DNA of 64,000 bases from Sorghum bicolor (lineage: Eukaryota > Streptophyta > Magnoliopsida > Poales > Poaceae): NCBI RefSeq assembly GCF_000003195.3, contig NC_012870.2, positions 9,044,501 to 9,108,500 of the forward strand. Reading direction: 5' to 3'. A program made the position numbers and the translations under genes. The notes under the pieces are model-generated. The model was not told the DNA's origin. It searched no databases and saw only the letters and a program-made list of their open reading frames with translations. This document shows, piece after piece, positions 23,983-40,749 of this stretch (the stretch's first letter is position 1; the number at the start of each line of letters is the position of its first letter).

Positions 23983-24075
23983 TTGCTCAGGATCACTTCT
24001 CTGTCAAACTCAGAGACTGACACAGTCACACAGTCATCGTCGATAGCTGCAGCATACGACTCTATCATGGTAATA

Positions 24076-24328
24076 GGCCGCGTTTAGTTCCGTTCGGAAA
24101 AAAAAATTATGACATTATAGCATTTTTGTTTGTTTTTGTAATTATTGTCCAACCATAAACTAGCTAGGTTTAAAAAATTCGTCTTGTAGATTTCAATCAA
24201 ACTGTGCAATTAGTTTTTATTTTTATCTATATTTAATACTTTATGTATGTGTCTAAAGATTCGATGTAGATTCGATGTGATGGAAAATCTTAAAAAAAAA
24301 TTGTTTTGGGTTGGAAGTAAACAGGTCG
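24076..24328 (-). mobile_element. Tourist-like MITE, slightly degenerate
   Basis: Starts GGCCGCGTTTAGTTCCG and ends agtaaacaggtc. The interior is the reverse-oriented family body. A duplicated phrase (gattcgatgtagattcgatg) is present near the right end. Confidence 0.75.
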
Positions 24329-24552
24329 CTACTATTTCGTACTCTGAAGATAGCTACAGGCTGGTGGATGGATCAGCGGATAGCCTGCCAGCGCAGACGT
24401 TTTGTTTGTTGTCTGCGTGTGGTGCATGAGCTGCACCCTGTGCCTGATCGAAGCGGCACCGGTGGACAACCGTAGTGAAATGTGCAGAATCACGTACGTA
24501 CGGCTGCAAAGTGGCATGTGGTAACATGCTGTAAAACATTATGGCTTGTTTA

Positions 24553-24793
24553 GGCCCTGTTTAGATACACTCAAAAACCCAAAACTTTACAAGATTCCCT
24601 GTCACATCGAATCCTGTGGCACATGCATGAAGTAGTAAATATAGATAAAAAAATAACTAATTGCACAGTTTATCTGTAAATCACGAGACGAATCTTTTAA
24701 GCCTAGTTACTCCATAATTAGACAATGTTTATCAAATAAAAACGAAAATGCTACAGTGTCAAAATCCAAAAACGTTTCCATCTAAACAAGCCC
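24553..24793 (+). mobile_element. Tourist-like MITE, left member of an inverted pair
   Basis: Ends GGCCCTGTTTAGATACACTC and CATCTAAACAAGCCC with TTA on each side. It abuts an oppositely oriented copy at 24794. Confidence 0.9.
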
Positions 24794-25028
24794 TTAGTTC
24801 CGAAAAGTGAAAAGTTTTCGGTACCGTAGCATTTTCGTTTGTTTGCGATAAATATTATCCAATCATAGACTAACTAGGATCAAAAAATCCGTCTCGTGAT
24901 TTACAGCTAAACTGTGTAATTAGTTTTTATTTTCGTCTATATTTAATATTTTATACATGTGCCAAAAGATTCTATGTGACGGGGAATCTTGAAAACTTTT
25001 TGGTTTTCAGTGTGAACTAAACAAGACC
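24794..25028 (-). mobile_element. Tourist-like MITE, right member of an inverted pair
   Basis: The left terminus is missing its first bases (reads ttagttccgaaaagtg); the right end is gtgaactaaacaagacc. It is in reverse orientation to the copy immediately to its left. Confidence 0.85.
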
Positions 25029-25085
25029 TATATTGCAGGGATGCACATCTCCAAAGTTAGGTCGATCAGTCCTAGGGAGGAGTTA

Positions 25086-25431
25086 GGGTCTGTTTAGATT
25101 GGGGATGAAAATTTTTTGGGTGTCACATCGGATGTGTCGGAAGGATGTCGGGAGGGGTTTTTAGAAACTAATAAAAAAACAAATTACATAGCTCGTCAGG
25201 AAACAGCAAGACAAATTTATTAAGCATAATTAATCTGTCATTAGCATATGTGGGTTACTGTAGCACTTAAGGCTAATCATAGAGTAACTAGGCTTAAAAG
25301 ATTCGTCTCGTGATTCTCAACTAAACTGTGTAATTAGTTTATTTTTTTATCTACATTTATTGTTCTATGCATGTGTCCAAAGATTCGATGGGATGGATGA
25401 AAAATTTTTTAGTGGGGAACTAAACAGGGCC
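25086..25431 (-). mobile_element. Tourist-like MITE, 345-bp family
   Basis: Ends GGGTCTGTTTAGATTGGGGA and GGAACTAAACAGGGCC with TTA on both sides. The right half resembles the 240-bp family; the left third (cacatcggatgtgtcggaag) is specific to this family. A sister copy is at 41511-41847. Confidence 0.9.
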
Positions 25432-26117
25432 TTAGGTTCCTTGGTCTGATAGGGTGTGCAATCATGCGTTCCTTTATCACGAAATACACACCACAAAATA
25501 CCCCGGAAAGATTAAAGAACGGTGGGTGTGAAAAGAAGCTGATGCTAGAGAGATCCCCTTATCTCTCCGGCCGGCGGGTCGACCGGTCCATACTCGCCGT
25601 CCGTGCACGTACGCCCACCAAGTCCCAAAGTACGGCCACCAACGCCTTATTATTCCGTGACCAATATCGTGACGACGACGCACGGTCTCGATCACGGCGC
25701 ACCTCACTTGCAGTACGTACGCCACCACGGACGCATCACCTTCATAATCGATCCCAGCTTCGTTTTTCCGCGCAAGCGTGTACTACACTGCCTGTCCTCA
25801 GGTCAAGATACGCGGAGAAACTGGCGTGCACTGTGCCGCGGTTGCTCCCCTGCGGACTGCGAGATCGACGTGTGGTCCGCCGAGCTCCTCAGTGACACGG
25901 CACCGGCCATAGCGCGCGGCCTCGATCTATAGGAATTCGGCCTTTGTGTCCAAAGCCCAACGCTTCAACGGATGCCGATGCTCGAGGGTCGGGGGCGCGA
26001 GAGTATTTGGCGGCCTCTAGCCAAGTGGGCGACGCACCATCGATTGCGGATGCGGTTGAATCGGATGATGTCGAAGTGCTTTTGTCCTTTGTATGTGTCT
26101 TGCTGCTCCCGTACTCA
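25432..26117. other. Intergenic, GC-rich, unassigned frames
   Basis: The middle part is GC-rich and carries open frames on both strands (for example 25464-25895 plus). None has a recognisable domain or splice context, so I do not call a gene. Confidence 0.4.
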
Positions 26118-26337
26118 GGCCTTGTTTAGTTCTAAAAAATTTTGTAAAATTTTTCAGATTCTTCGTTATATCAAACCTTGCAGCACATACATGAAACATT
26201 AAATACAGTACAGTTATCTGTAATTTACAAGACGAATCTTTTAAGCCTAGTTAGACTATAATTAAACAATATTTGTTAAATACAAACAAAAATGCTACGG
26301 TGTCAATTTTATAATTTTTTTTGAACTACACAAGGCC
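26118..26337 (+). mobile_element. Tourist-like MITE (main family)
   Basis: Ends GGCCTTGTTTAGTTCT and TGAACTACACAAGGCC, flanked by TCA on both sides. A short internal deletion shortens it to 220 bp. Confidence 0.9.
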
Positions 26338-26433
26338 TCAGTGATTATTGTCTGCAAACTTCGGTACATAAATGGACAAGTCAAATGACCGGACGTCACT
26401 ACCTGGACAGGTGTAGTTGAAGCTTGAAATATC

Positions 26434-26800
26434 GTTAGGCTTGGTCATTAGAAAAGTTACAGGCATTAAGATATAGGTAGAGATATATAGATAGATAGAT
26501 GTTTCAAAAAAAAATACACATAGATAGGGAAGGGATAGATAAGTAGCAGATATAGATATTATGATATAGATATACAGATAAATAGAAAAAAGATAGATAA
26601 ATAGCAGAGAAGATAGATATCAAAATAATAGATATAGAGATATGAACCAATTATTACCCTCGGTCTACAATAAACAATACAATTAAATAAAGAGTTTCGT
26701 TATAGTGGACTTTGAGAGGATGACTAGAGTAAAACTCGTTTTTTCGAGGCAAATCAACTCAGATGATCCGTGACTGGAGTAGCCATAGAAATAACTCCAC
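26434..26800. repeat. Left copy of a ~370-bp direct repeat
   Basis: Runs from ggcttggtcattag through tagatagata-rich sequence to agccatagaaataactccac. It matches 27334-27705 in order and orientation with substantial divergence. Confidence 0.75.
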
Positions 26801-27325
26801 GCTCCATATATTTGATGGGTACGGTGGAGTTGACGCTTGGAATATATATCCTTTGCACTTAATGCTTCTCTGCCCATTTGCTCAAGCATGTTGGGCATGG
26901 TTTAACTGTCATGTCATTCTGCAAGAGGATCTCCACAGGAATATAGAAAGTTTTAAATTACAGCTGCATGTACCATTTTTCATGGAGATCATTATACTAA
27001 TGGGTTGGTCCATTTGGAATGCAAGAAATGGTCTAATCTTCAATCAAGTGCAGCCATCAGTAGAAGCCACAAAGCGGGCATTCAAGTCAGAATTTGCATT
27101 GATCCTTCTTCGTGCAAAAAGAAGTTATTTTCCTTCCATAGAGCTATGGTTAAACAATCTTGTTTAATGTTTTTAATTTCTCTTATTTTCTTTCTCTCTT
27201 TTTTTGTTTCCTGAACCTCCTTATCTTGCTTTGCTTCCGTGTTTGTCTTGTACTGTACTGTATTTTTTTAATAATAGTTTTCACTGTAGGGGTGTTAAAC
27301 CCCTCCAGTTTCTCTCAAGAAAAAT
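26800..27325 (+). mobile_element. 5'-truncated LINE: end of ORF2 (zf-RVT-like) and 3' UTR
   Basis: The plus-strand frame to 27167 contains LCPFAQACWAWFNCHV, MGWSIWNARNGLIFNQ and LRAKRSYFPSIELWLNNLV. This matches the C-terminal zinc-binding region found after the reverse transcriptase in plant LINEs. A pyrimidine-rich 3' UTR follows (ttctctttttttgtttcctg, gtaggggtgttaaacccctc) and ends in a short A-rich tail near 27325. The RT and endonuclease domains are missing, so this is a dead fragment. It lies between two direct repeats, described separately. Confidence 0.8.
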
Positions 27326-27333
27326 ATATATCC

Positions 27334-27705
27334 TAAGCCTTGGTCATTAGAGAGCTTACGGATACAAATGTTATTAGATATAGATAGAGATACAGATAGA
27401 TAGAGAAGAGATAGATAATTAAGTAGCATATATAAATATTTTATTAAGATGTAGATATATAGACAGATAGAAGAGAGATAAATAGCACAGAACGTAGATA
27501 TCAAATTAATAGATATACAAATATCAACCCATTATTTCTCTCTGTCTAGAATAAATATAGTTAAAAAAAGATTTGCTCTAGTTGTTTCTTTACACCGTTC
27601 AACTCTTTGAAAGGACGACCGGAGCAAAACTCTCTTTTTAGGCAAATCTACTCAGATGATCTGTGACCGGATTAGCCATAGAAATAATAACTCCACTCTC
27701 GATGC
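27334..27705. repeat. Right copy of the ~370-bp direct repeat
   Basis: Corresponds to 26434-26800: gccttggtcattag, tagatagata-type simple sequence, actcagatgatctgtgaccgg and agccatagaaataa appear in the same order. Small indels separate the copies. Confidence 0.75.
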
Positions 27706-27739
27706 TATTCTGGCCTATGAAACACGTAAAACGGTATTA

Positions 27740-27937
27740 GGCTAGTCTCAATGCATAGTTTCATGACACAGTTACCAAGACTATAAACTAGGTAACCGAG
27801 CCACGGGAGTTTCATGGAGCATCTCTCATCTGATGAAACTCCTTCATTTAATGACTCTGCCAAGTCAGCAATTTTGCTTATGTGACACCCTATTTAATGT
27901 GTATGACACTCTCATAAAACATGTATTGAGACTAGCC
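27740..27937. mobile_element. Tourist-like MITE (GGCTAGTCTCAATGC family)
   Basis: Terminal inverted repeats ggctagtctcaatgcat and tgtattgagactagcc, flanked by TTA on both sides. It lies about 375 bp upstream of the GS1 start codon. Confidence 0.9.
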
Positions 27938-28223
27938 TTAGCAAACCGAATGATAACATAGCAAACGGAACCAAGCACCATGTATGTAAAAAAGAAACCC
28001 ACTTTCCAGTTACCAAAGCCCTCCAAAATTCACTAGTGACAGCACATGCATGCAGCCGGAAACGTCTGCAGTCGCGAGGATGGTCAACCGTACCACGGAG
28101 ACGGAGGCTGCTTCCATAATTGAATTCTAGAGCCATGGTCAACGGAACGCACTTCCCAAGCCCACACCACACCTACCACTCTCTTGCTCTCCGGGCCCTT
28201 CCTTCCCTTCACTGCCCCGCCCC

Positions 28224-28232
28224 TATTTATAG
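28224..28232 (+). promoter_or_regulatory. TATA box of the GS1 gene
   Basis: TATTTATAG sits about 88 bp upstream of the ATG, embedded in a GC-rich stretch, at a spacing that suits a transcription start near 28255-28262. Confidence 0.75.
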
Positions 28233-28311
28233 AGGGGCAGCCAGCTACGGCTGTGGCACAAGCACACAGAGATCAATCACACTTCTCTGCTACTCTGCCT
28301 TCGTCGTCGCC

Positions 28312-31103
28312 ATGGCTCTGCTCTCTGATCTCATCAACCTCGACCTCTCGGACTGCACCGAGAAGATCATCGCCGAGTACATCTGGTGCGTACAGAACGC
28401 CTCTGTCTCCCTCATGATCCATCTGATGCTTTTTCCATCAGTCCCATGGTGTTGTCCCTTGGGATGTTGGCGTGTTTCATCTTGTGGGTTCTCTTTTTTT
28501 TTTTTACCGTTTTGTGTTTAATTCGCACTGCCAGGAATGTCTGTGACAATCTTTCGGATGTTTGTTGTATTAAACATTCTAGGAAGACTAGAATGATCTC
28601 ATGTATTTATGTCCATTATATTATACTATACAAAAGAGCTCAATGAATTGCGTCATTTGACTGTTGCTTTTATCATAGACTCCAGTCAGTTACGCATCAC
28701 ACTGTTTATGTTCATTCCAAAGTGCTGGTGTTTACCTGTTCATTCAGTTTCCCCGCTTCATAATCTCGGCATGCCAGCCATAGGGCATACTAATCCACTG
28801 TCAAGCACCTTGTCTGATCTGATGCAGGGTTGGCGGTTCTGGGATGGATGTGAGGAGCAAAGCCAGGGTTAGTGCACTTCCTTTTGCACCTAATCTTACT
28901 ATCTTGTTTGTAGACTTTTGGTCGAAGATATGTGCCGTGCAAGTGTTCCTTTAGAGCTTGGAACAACTTTTTCAAGGGGGGGCTTCACACGCAGCCATCC
29001 CTCCTGCATGTTCTTTAAAAAAAAAGTCAAAATGCATGACACATCTCTGCCTGCCTTTTTAACCCAGACGCTGTCCGGACCTGTTGATGACCCTAGCAAG
29101 CTTCCAAAATGGAATTTCGACGGCTCCAGCACCGGCCAAGCTCCTGGTGACGACAGTGAAGTCATCCTTTGGTATCATTCATGCTCATCTTCCACCTTGA
29201 AATGTGTGCCTCACTGATCACTGCCTTGCTGCTGACGCGCTGCACTAATTCACCTTCACTTTTTTTTTGTTGGCATGAAGCCCTCGGGCCATCTTCAGAG
29301 ACCCGTTCAGGAAGGGGAAGAACATACTGGTAACCAGCAGAGACCATCCTTTTGCAGATTCTCTGCATGCATGAATGTTGATCATGGGTATGGAGAGAGG
29401 CCACTCATTCATCCAAATTTTGAGCTGTTTGTAGGTCATGTGCGACTGCTACGAGCCAAATGGAAAGCCGATTCCGAGCAACAAGCGGCACGGGGCGGCG
29501 ACGATCTTTAGCCACCCTGATGTCAAGGCTGAGGAACCATGGTCTGCATCTTCATCAGCTTTCCCCTATTTTTAGTCCTGCACAAAAATGAACTGATTTC
29601 TTGTGCACAAATGTCTCGTTCAGTCAAATGTTTTTTTTTCCTTATGTTGAATCTGTCCAAATTCAGGTTTGGGATTGAGCAGGAGTACACCCTTCTTCAG
29701 AAGGACACCAACTGGCCTCTTGGTTGGCCGCTGGGCGGCTACCCTGGCCCTCAGGTAGCTAGGAATTCCTTGCAGTGATTAGTTTCAGCAAAGACCAAAA
29801 TTCAATTCTTTCCCACATTACAGTGAAATGAAATACTACTTTTCAGCACAATTAGGTGCACATTAACAGAAACAAAAAGCTCGAGACCTCCTTAATCTGC
29901 CTCCAATCATAACAATGTCAGAGATTCAGAGTTGATCAGCTTATATGGAATAACGATCCTGACAGGGACCATACTACTGCGCCGCCGGAGCGGACAAATC
30001 CTACGGGCGGGAGATCGTGGACGCGCACTACAAGGCCTGCCTCTACGCCGGCATCGACATCAGCGGCATCAACGGGGAGGTCATGCCAGGGCAGTGGGAG
30101 TTCCAGGTTGGCCCTGCCGTCGGCGTCTCGGCCGGCGACCAGCTCTGGGTGGCTCGCTACATTCTCGAGGTAGAGCTGCCGCCACCTGCCGGCTGTGTTC
30201 AGTTCTTCTTCGGCCGTGGCATGGCTTCTGTTGTGTCAGTGTGTTTTGCTAATGAGACGTGTTCTTCTTTCCCTGTGATTGGCAGAGAATCACCGAGATC
30301 GCCGGTGTGGTCGTCTCTTTTGACCCCAAGCCAATTCCGGTGACCAAGCATTTCTTTACCAAATACTTTGGGGTTTCATATATCTGTGGTTTTGTTATCC
30401 TGGTGGTCTCATGTCGTCTCTGTGCATGTGACTGCAGGGAGACTGGAACGGCGCTGGTGCTCACACCAACTACAGGTACCGATCAAAAGAGAAAATTTCT
30501 GAATAAAAAATTGCGCCCGGTCACGACTACTTAGCTGCTGCTCATCGTGAATGTGCATGCAGCACCAAGTCGATGAGGAGCGACGGCGGGTACGAGGTGA
30601 TCAAGAAGGCGATCAGCAAGCTGGGCCTCCGTCACCGGGAGCACATCGCGGCGTACGGGGACGGCAACGAGCGCCGCCTCACCGGCCGCCACGAGACCGC
30701 CGACATCAACACCTTCATCTGGGTGAGCACGGCGAGACCGCCGTAACACCTCTTCTTCGCGTGAAAAAACGGGCTCATCTCATCCCTTTGTTTGTCCTGT
30801 CCTGTCAGGGCGTCGCCAACCGCGGGGCGTCGGTGCGGGTGGGCCGCGACACCGAGAAGGAAGGCAAAGGTGAGAGAGGCAGAAGCCATTTCTTTTTCTT
30901 TCTTCTTCTTCTTTTCCCGTGCGGCCATGTGCTGTTTCGGTTGGGTTCCTGCGGTTGATCCTTGCGAAATTTCATCAGGATACTTCGAGGACAGGAGGCC
31001 GGCGTCCAACATGGACCCCTACGTGGTGACCTCGCTGATCGCGGAGACGACCATCCTGTGGGAGCCCAGCCACTCCAACGGCAAGGGCGCCGCGGCTCCT
31101 TGA
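28312..31103 (+). CDS. GS1: Cytosolic glutamine synthetase (GS1)
   Basis: ATP-dependent ligation of ammonia to glutamate in the cytosol, central to nitrogen assimilation and remobilisation. Twelve exons (28312-28385, 28828-28867, 29068-29171, 29281-29329, 29435-29541, 29667-29754, 29966-30169, 30286-30339, 30438-30475, 30563-30722, 30809-30869, 30979-31103) join in frame to 367 residues, starting [20 protein letters not shown]. Visible family blocks are [85 protein letters not shown] and [11 protein letters not shown]. There is no transit peptide, so it is the cytosolic form rather than plastid GS2. The tail [11 protein letters not shown] is slightly extended. The residue formed at the exon 3/4 junction is Cys (VILC-PRAIF), where many GS1 proteins have Tyr or His. 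The paralogue number was not assigned. Confidence 0.96.
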
Positions 31104-32160
31104 TTCTCCGGCGAAGACTGACTGGCCTCTGTGTGTGAGCCGGGCTGCGTAGGTGGCAAATGAGACTGACGCTGTCAGAAACTTGAGATGATGACAATAA
31201 TAATAGCTGATGTGTGCTGGTTCTAGTGTTGGATAACGAGCCAAGAACACTTTTTTTGGGAGTTTTCTCTGAAACTGGTATAATTTTATTTTAAAAGAAA
31301 ATCAAGTTCAATCGCAGCATTTTTTTTAAAAAAGCTTTTGATCCGGCCCTGGTCCCCCTAGCTTGTTGTCGTGTGCTCGTGTTCGCGGATACGTGTCGAA
31401 ATGCATGTGTTCTGGGTTTCTGTTTTTTTTTTACCCCTTCATTCATCGTCTTATCTTGGCGTACTTGCACGGATCGTGGTTTGGTTTATGCCACCGCTTT
31501 CATTAACATTCAAAAGAACTCGATTCATTTCCTCTTTCCAAACAACTCGTTTCCAATCTCAAAACATCAAAAAATTTGGTGGATGGAGTTCAGAGGGCCA
31601 CCTATCACAAGAAGAACAGAACATGTAACAGAAGTTCAGAACCATCAGTCGCTCCTGACTGTAAATCATGGTGCTGAACCAACACAGATGCCTAGTCACA
31701 ATCCTCTGCCATAATGCCACTCGTCATTTGCAATTACTGGGAACTTAAGAACACAGGGTCTACAATCAGGTCACACAGGAATGGTTATCAATTCTCGGAC
31801 GGTTCATAACCAAGCCTCACCGAACAGCCATCAAAACTTTAGTGACAGGTTATACAGGTGAGTACATATTTTTTATACTCTTCAGAAAGAAAAAACGATA
31901 CGCAAATGCTCAAACAAACCAGAAACACTTCCAACAAGATTAGAAGAAACGCGCTCCCAATTACAACACTGACAAGATTATTACCGCATGCTGAGCCAGC
32001 GGCTTACTCTGCAGTATGGGCAAAAAAACGAGACGAGTCTGGTACATACATTTTATTCATCGGTGAGATGCAACAAGGAAGAAAAACTATAGAACAAGAG
32101 GCCGGAATGGAAGTTTGTGTACGCGCCTCAGCTCATTCTAAAGAATCTCTCTTCAAAAAT
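31104..32160. other. Convergent intergenic region between GS1 and PGM
   Basis: Holds the 3' UTRs of both converging genes. A plus-strand open frame over 31858-32487 is partly antisense to PGM exons 17-18 and is not a gene. Confidence 0.6.
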
Positions 32161-37810
<5,650 letters not shown>

Positions 37811-37962
37811 GGTTGCGCCGCGGACGATCCGCCGCTGGCCGCCGCGCGAGGCGACGAGAGGGGTGACGCGGAGGAAGCGGTGGTGGTGGAGGGATCGGGA
37901 GTGAGAGGGCAGGGAGGGAGGAGGAGTGGTGGTGTGGTGACGATGGCGACGAGGGCGCGGCG

Positions 37963-37971
37963 ATATTATAG
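37963..37971 (-). promoter_or_regulatory. Possible TATA box of PGM
   Basis: On the minus strand CTATAATAT lies about 155 bp upstream of the PGM start codon in an otherwise GC-rich stretch. Confidence 0.5.
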
Positions 37972-38200
37972 CGGGGGAGGGCAGGGAGAGCACAAGAGGA
38001 TGGATCATTCCGTTGTTCTCCTCGGCTCCTCGCTTTTTACCTCACTTTTTCAAAATTCTGGATCCAGTGGTTTCCTTTGGTGATTTGTTTATCCGATCCC
38101 TGTGGACGCGAAGAATACGACCGCGGAGACGTGGTTTCTACGTATAGCGTTTCTAGGTTCCATGGACAGTGGTTTCATAGTTTTGTAGCATTTGAGTTAT

Positions 38201-38887
38201 GGAGCAACTCCAACCATTATGCAAATGGACTTGGCATTTACCAAAATGCATAAAACTCCAAAAAAAACCCCTCCAATCGTTATGCATTTGGACTATGCAT
38301 TTTACATAGCTATGCATTTGGAGGGGGAAACTTGGCATATATGCCAAAGGAGTCCCGCTATGCAAATAGAGATCACGGGATTCTCGGTTCCACCTCGCGG
38401 GCTTTTTTCTTCCCTTCGCGCGGTTTCCCTTCACGCCGCCACCACTTCACGCGATAGGAGAAGCATCGCGCGTCCTCCTTCGCCAGCTTCACGCGCGCGT
38501 TTCTGGACCTGATGGAGATCGTTACTGGAGCCAAGGGGCGAACCTATACGACGACGAACTGATGACCAACAAACGACGAACTGGTACGGTGAACGACTGA
38601 ACGGGAGATCGGTACGACGAACAGCGCAGCTCACTATCGGTACTACGCGGCTGTTTGGCGCGGGAATTGGTGAACGGGAGACGACGGCGGGCTGTTTGGC
38701 GCGGGATCGATTGGCCGCGCGGGAAGGAGTGCCGCGAAACAAAATTTCCAGGAAAAAAAAAGATGATGGACTTGGCATTTTGCATAACGGTTGGAGATCA
38801 CCCGATTTTAGTCTTGCCATTTTTATTTGGGGGTTTGCAATTTGCCTAAAATGCATAACTTCAAATGCATAATGGTTGGAGATGCTC
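38201..38887. mobile_element. TIR element of about 0.69 kb (ATGCAT-rich ends)
   Basis: Ends GGAGCAACTCCAACCATTAT and AATGGTTGGAGATGCTC are inverted copies, and the inversion continues with interspersed atgcattt/aaatgcat motifs for about 100 bp. The centre is GC-rich and non-coding. TTA follows the right end, as in PIF/Harbinger insertions; the left duplication is imperfect. It starts about 390 bp upstream of the PGM start codon. Confidence 0.7.
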
Positions 38888-38976
38888 TTAATTGTCTTTT
38901 GTTTTCCTAAACACGTGTGTTATTTGTGAGTTGTTTTCAGTTTTACTTGTGTTAATAGTTTAAAGCATAGCTATAG

Positions 38977-39219
38977 GGCCTTGTTTAGTTCCAAAATATT
39001 TTGCAAAATCGACACTGTAGCTTTTTCGTTTGTATTTGACAAATATTGTCCGATCATGGACTAACTAGACTCAAAAGATTCGTCTCGTCAATTTCGACCA
39101 AACTGTGCAATTATTTTTTATTTTTGTTTATATTTAATACTTCATGCATGTGTCTAAAGATTCGATGTGACGGAAAATCTGAAAAATTTTGCAAAATTTT
39201 TTGGGAACTAAACAAGGCC
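38977..39219 (-). mobile_element. Tourist-like MITE (main family)
   Basis: Ends GGCCTTGTTTAGTTCC and GGGAACTAAACAAGGCC with TAG on both sides. It carries the cgtcaatttcgaccaaac subfamily interior in reverse orientation. Confidence 0.93.
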
Positions 39220-39545
39220 TAGGTTGACGTTGTACTCTTTTCAGTACAGGCGTATTTTCACCAGGTGTTCTATACATTGTGTATAATAGCAAGAACAAAA
39301 TGTTGAAGAGTTAAAACAGGGCATGACAAATTAACTGTTTTTTTTTGTCGGATAGATTATACTTTCACACCATGCAATGCAGCATGACAATTCTCGTGTA
39401 CAAATACTTTTGAGCTATAGTTGTTCACTTGTTATACAGCTCATGCAGCAGGTATCAAATTAGTTAGGCCTAAAAGGAAGGAAACAAAAGTAGTTTATGT
39501 TTTATAAGAGTTATTCCATACATCCTTCCAACCAAAATGAAGTTA

Positions 39546-39788
39546 GGCTTTGTTTAGTTCCGAAAAGTGAAAAGTTTTCGGTACTGTAGCACTTTCGTTT
39601 GTTTGTGATAAATATTATCCAATCATGGACTAACTAGGATCAAAAGATTCGTTTCGTGATTTACAGCTAAATTGTGTAATTAATTTTTGTTTTCGTCTAT
39701 ATTTAATGTTTCATGCATGTGCCACAAGATTCGATGTGACGGGAAATCTTGAAAACTTTTTGGTTTTCAGAGTGAACTAAACAAGGTC
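39546..39788 (-). mobile_element. Tourist-like MITE (main family)
   Basis: Ends GGCTTTGTTTAGTTCCG and GTGAACTAAACAAGGTC, with the full interior in reverse orientation. Nearly identical in body to the copy at 24794. Confidence 0.9.
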
Positions 39789-40570
39789 TGCCTAGTCTCT
39801 CTCTATGGGGAAAAAAGCTAGCCGTACCTGTACCTAGCTGTGCTTTCATGTTCATGGCAAAATCACGAAAGGAGCGTGTAAAAGACAAAATTTAACTTAG
39901 CGCCCTAATTTACTATAAGAAATACCAACTATTCACATTGATGAGGATGCAATACATCGCTTATCTTCAGACTTCAGTGCTATAATACGATGCCTCAAGC
40001 TCATTCTATGATTTATCATCTAGGGAACTGACAAATATTTTTACTAACCAAAGCCAACCAAACAAAAGACGTTTTTAAGTTCCCTGCAACAGCTACCGCC
40101 GACAGCTGATTACGTTGTCGTTCCCGCACCGAGCGTGGGCGTGGAAGCATAAGCACCTAACATGTACGTACACGTTACCATAATAGTACAAGTTAACGTG
40201 CATGGACAGGACATGGTTTGTTTTTTCTATGATTAACAAAATTCAGGTCTATATAAAATGGCCAAGCTCCTACCTCTGCGGAGGTACGTACGCCGACGCT
40301 CTTCTCCCGAAGGTAAGTTGACGCATACTCCGAAGCTCACGCCTCGCAGCTCACGTGTCCACGCCAACGTCGGTGCACAAACAGAGAAGGTCCTTGCGCG
40401 GTTGCGCCACACCTCGCCTAAACAAACATCGCTGCACACGCCACACAGCTCACGCCAGCCACACGACAATAGCTTCATCGTCGTCGTCGACAAGCTGCTC
40501 ATCAATCATCATCAATGACGATCTGCGTTGCGACAATCACGCTTCACAGTGAGTGCTGATTTATGGAGGC
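39789..40570. other. Intergenic, no gene seen
   Basis: A short plus-strand frame near 40258-40518 is Arg/His/Ser-rich and resembles no protein I know. I found no other structure. Confidence 0.4.
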
Positions 40571-40718
40571 GTTTTTTTTTCTTCAAAGACACATGTCCTC
40601 ACTCTTTTCCGTCCATTAGATTTGTTTTGAGAAGTGTGTAAACGCATATCTCTATATTAAGATGTTCTCAAAGTGAATATAATGGGTAAGAGAGTGAAGA
40701 CACATACCCTCAAAGGCC
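40571..40718. mobile_element. TIR MITE, sister of 22009-22182
   Basis: The left end cttcaaagacacatgtcctc and ctcttttccgtccattagat is mirrored by ataatgggtaagagagtg and aagacacataccctcaaagg on the right. The central gagaagtgtgtaaa is shared with the copy at 22 kb. Confidence 0.6.
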
Positions 40719-40749
40719 GTGATTTACTACGTGGAAAGGTGCATACCAA

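Noticed and set aside
26434..27705. An intact LTR retrotransposon
   Set aside because: The repeats lack TG...CA ends and no primer-binding site or gag-pol is visible; the sequence between them is a LINE fragment.
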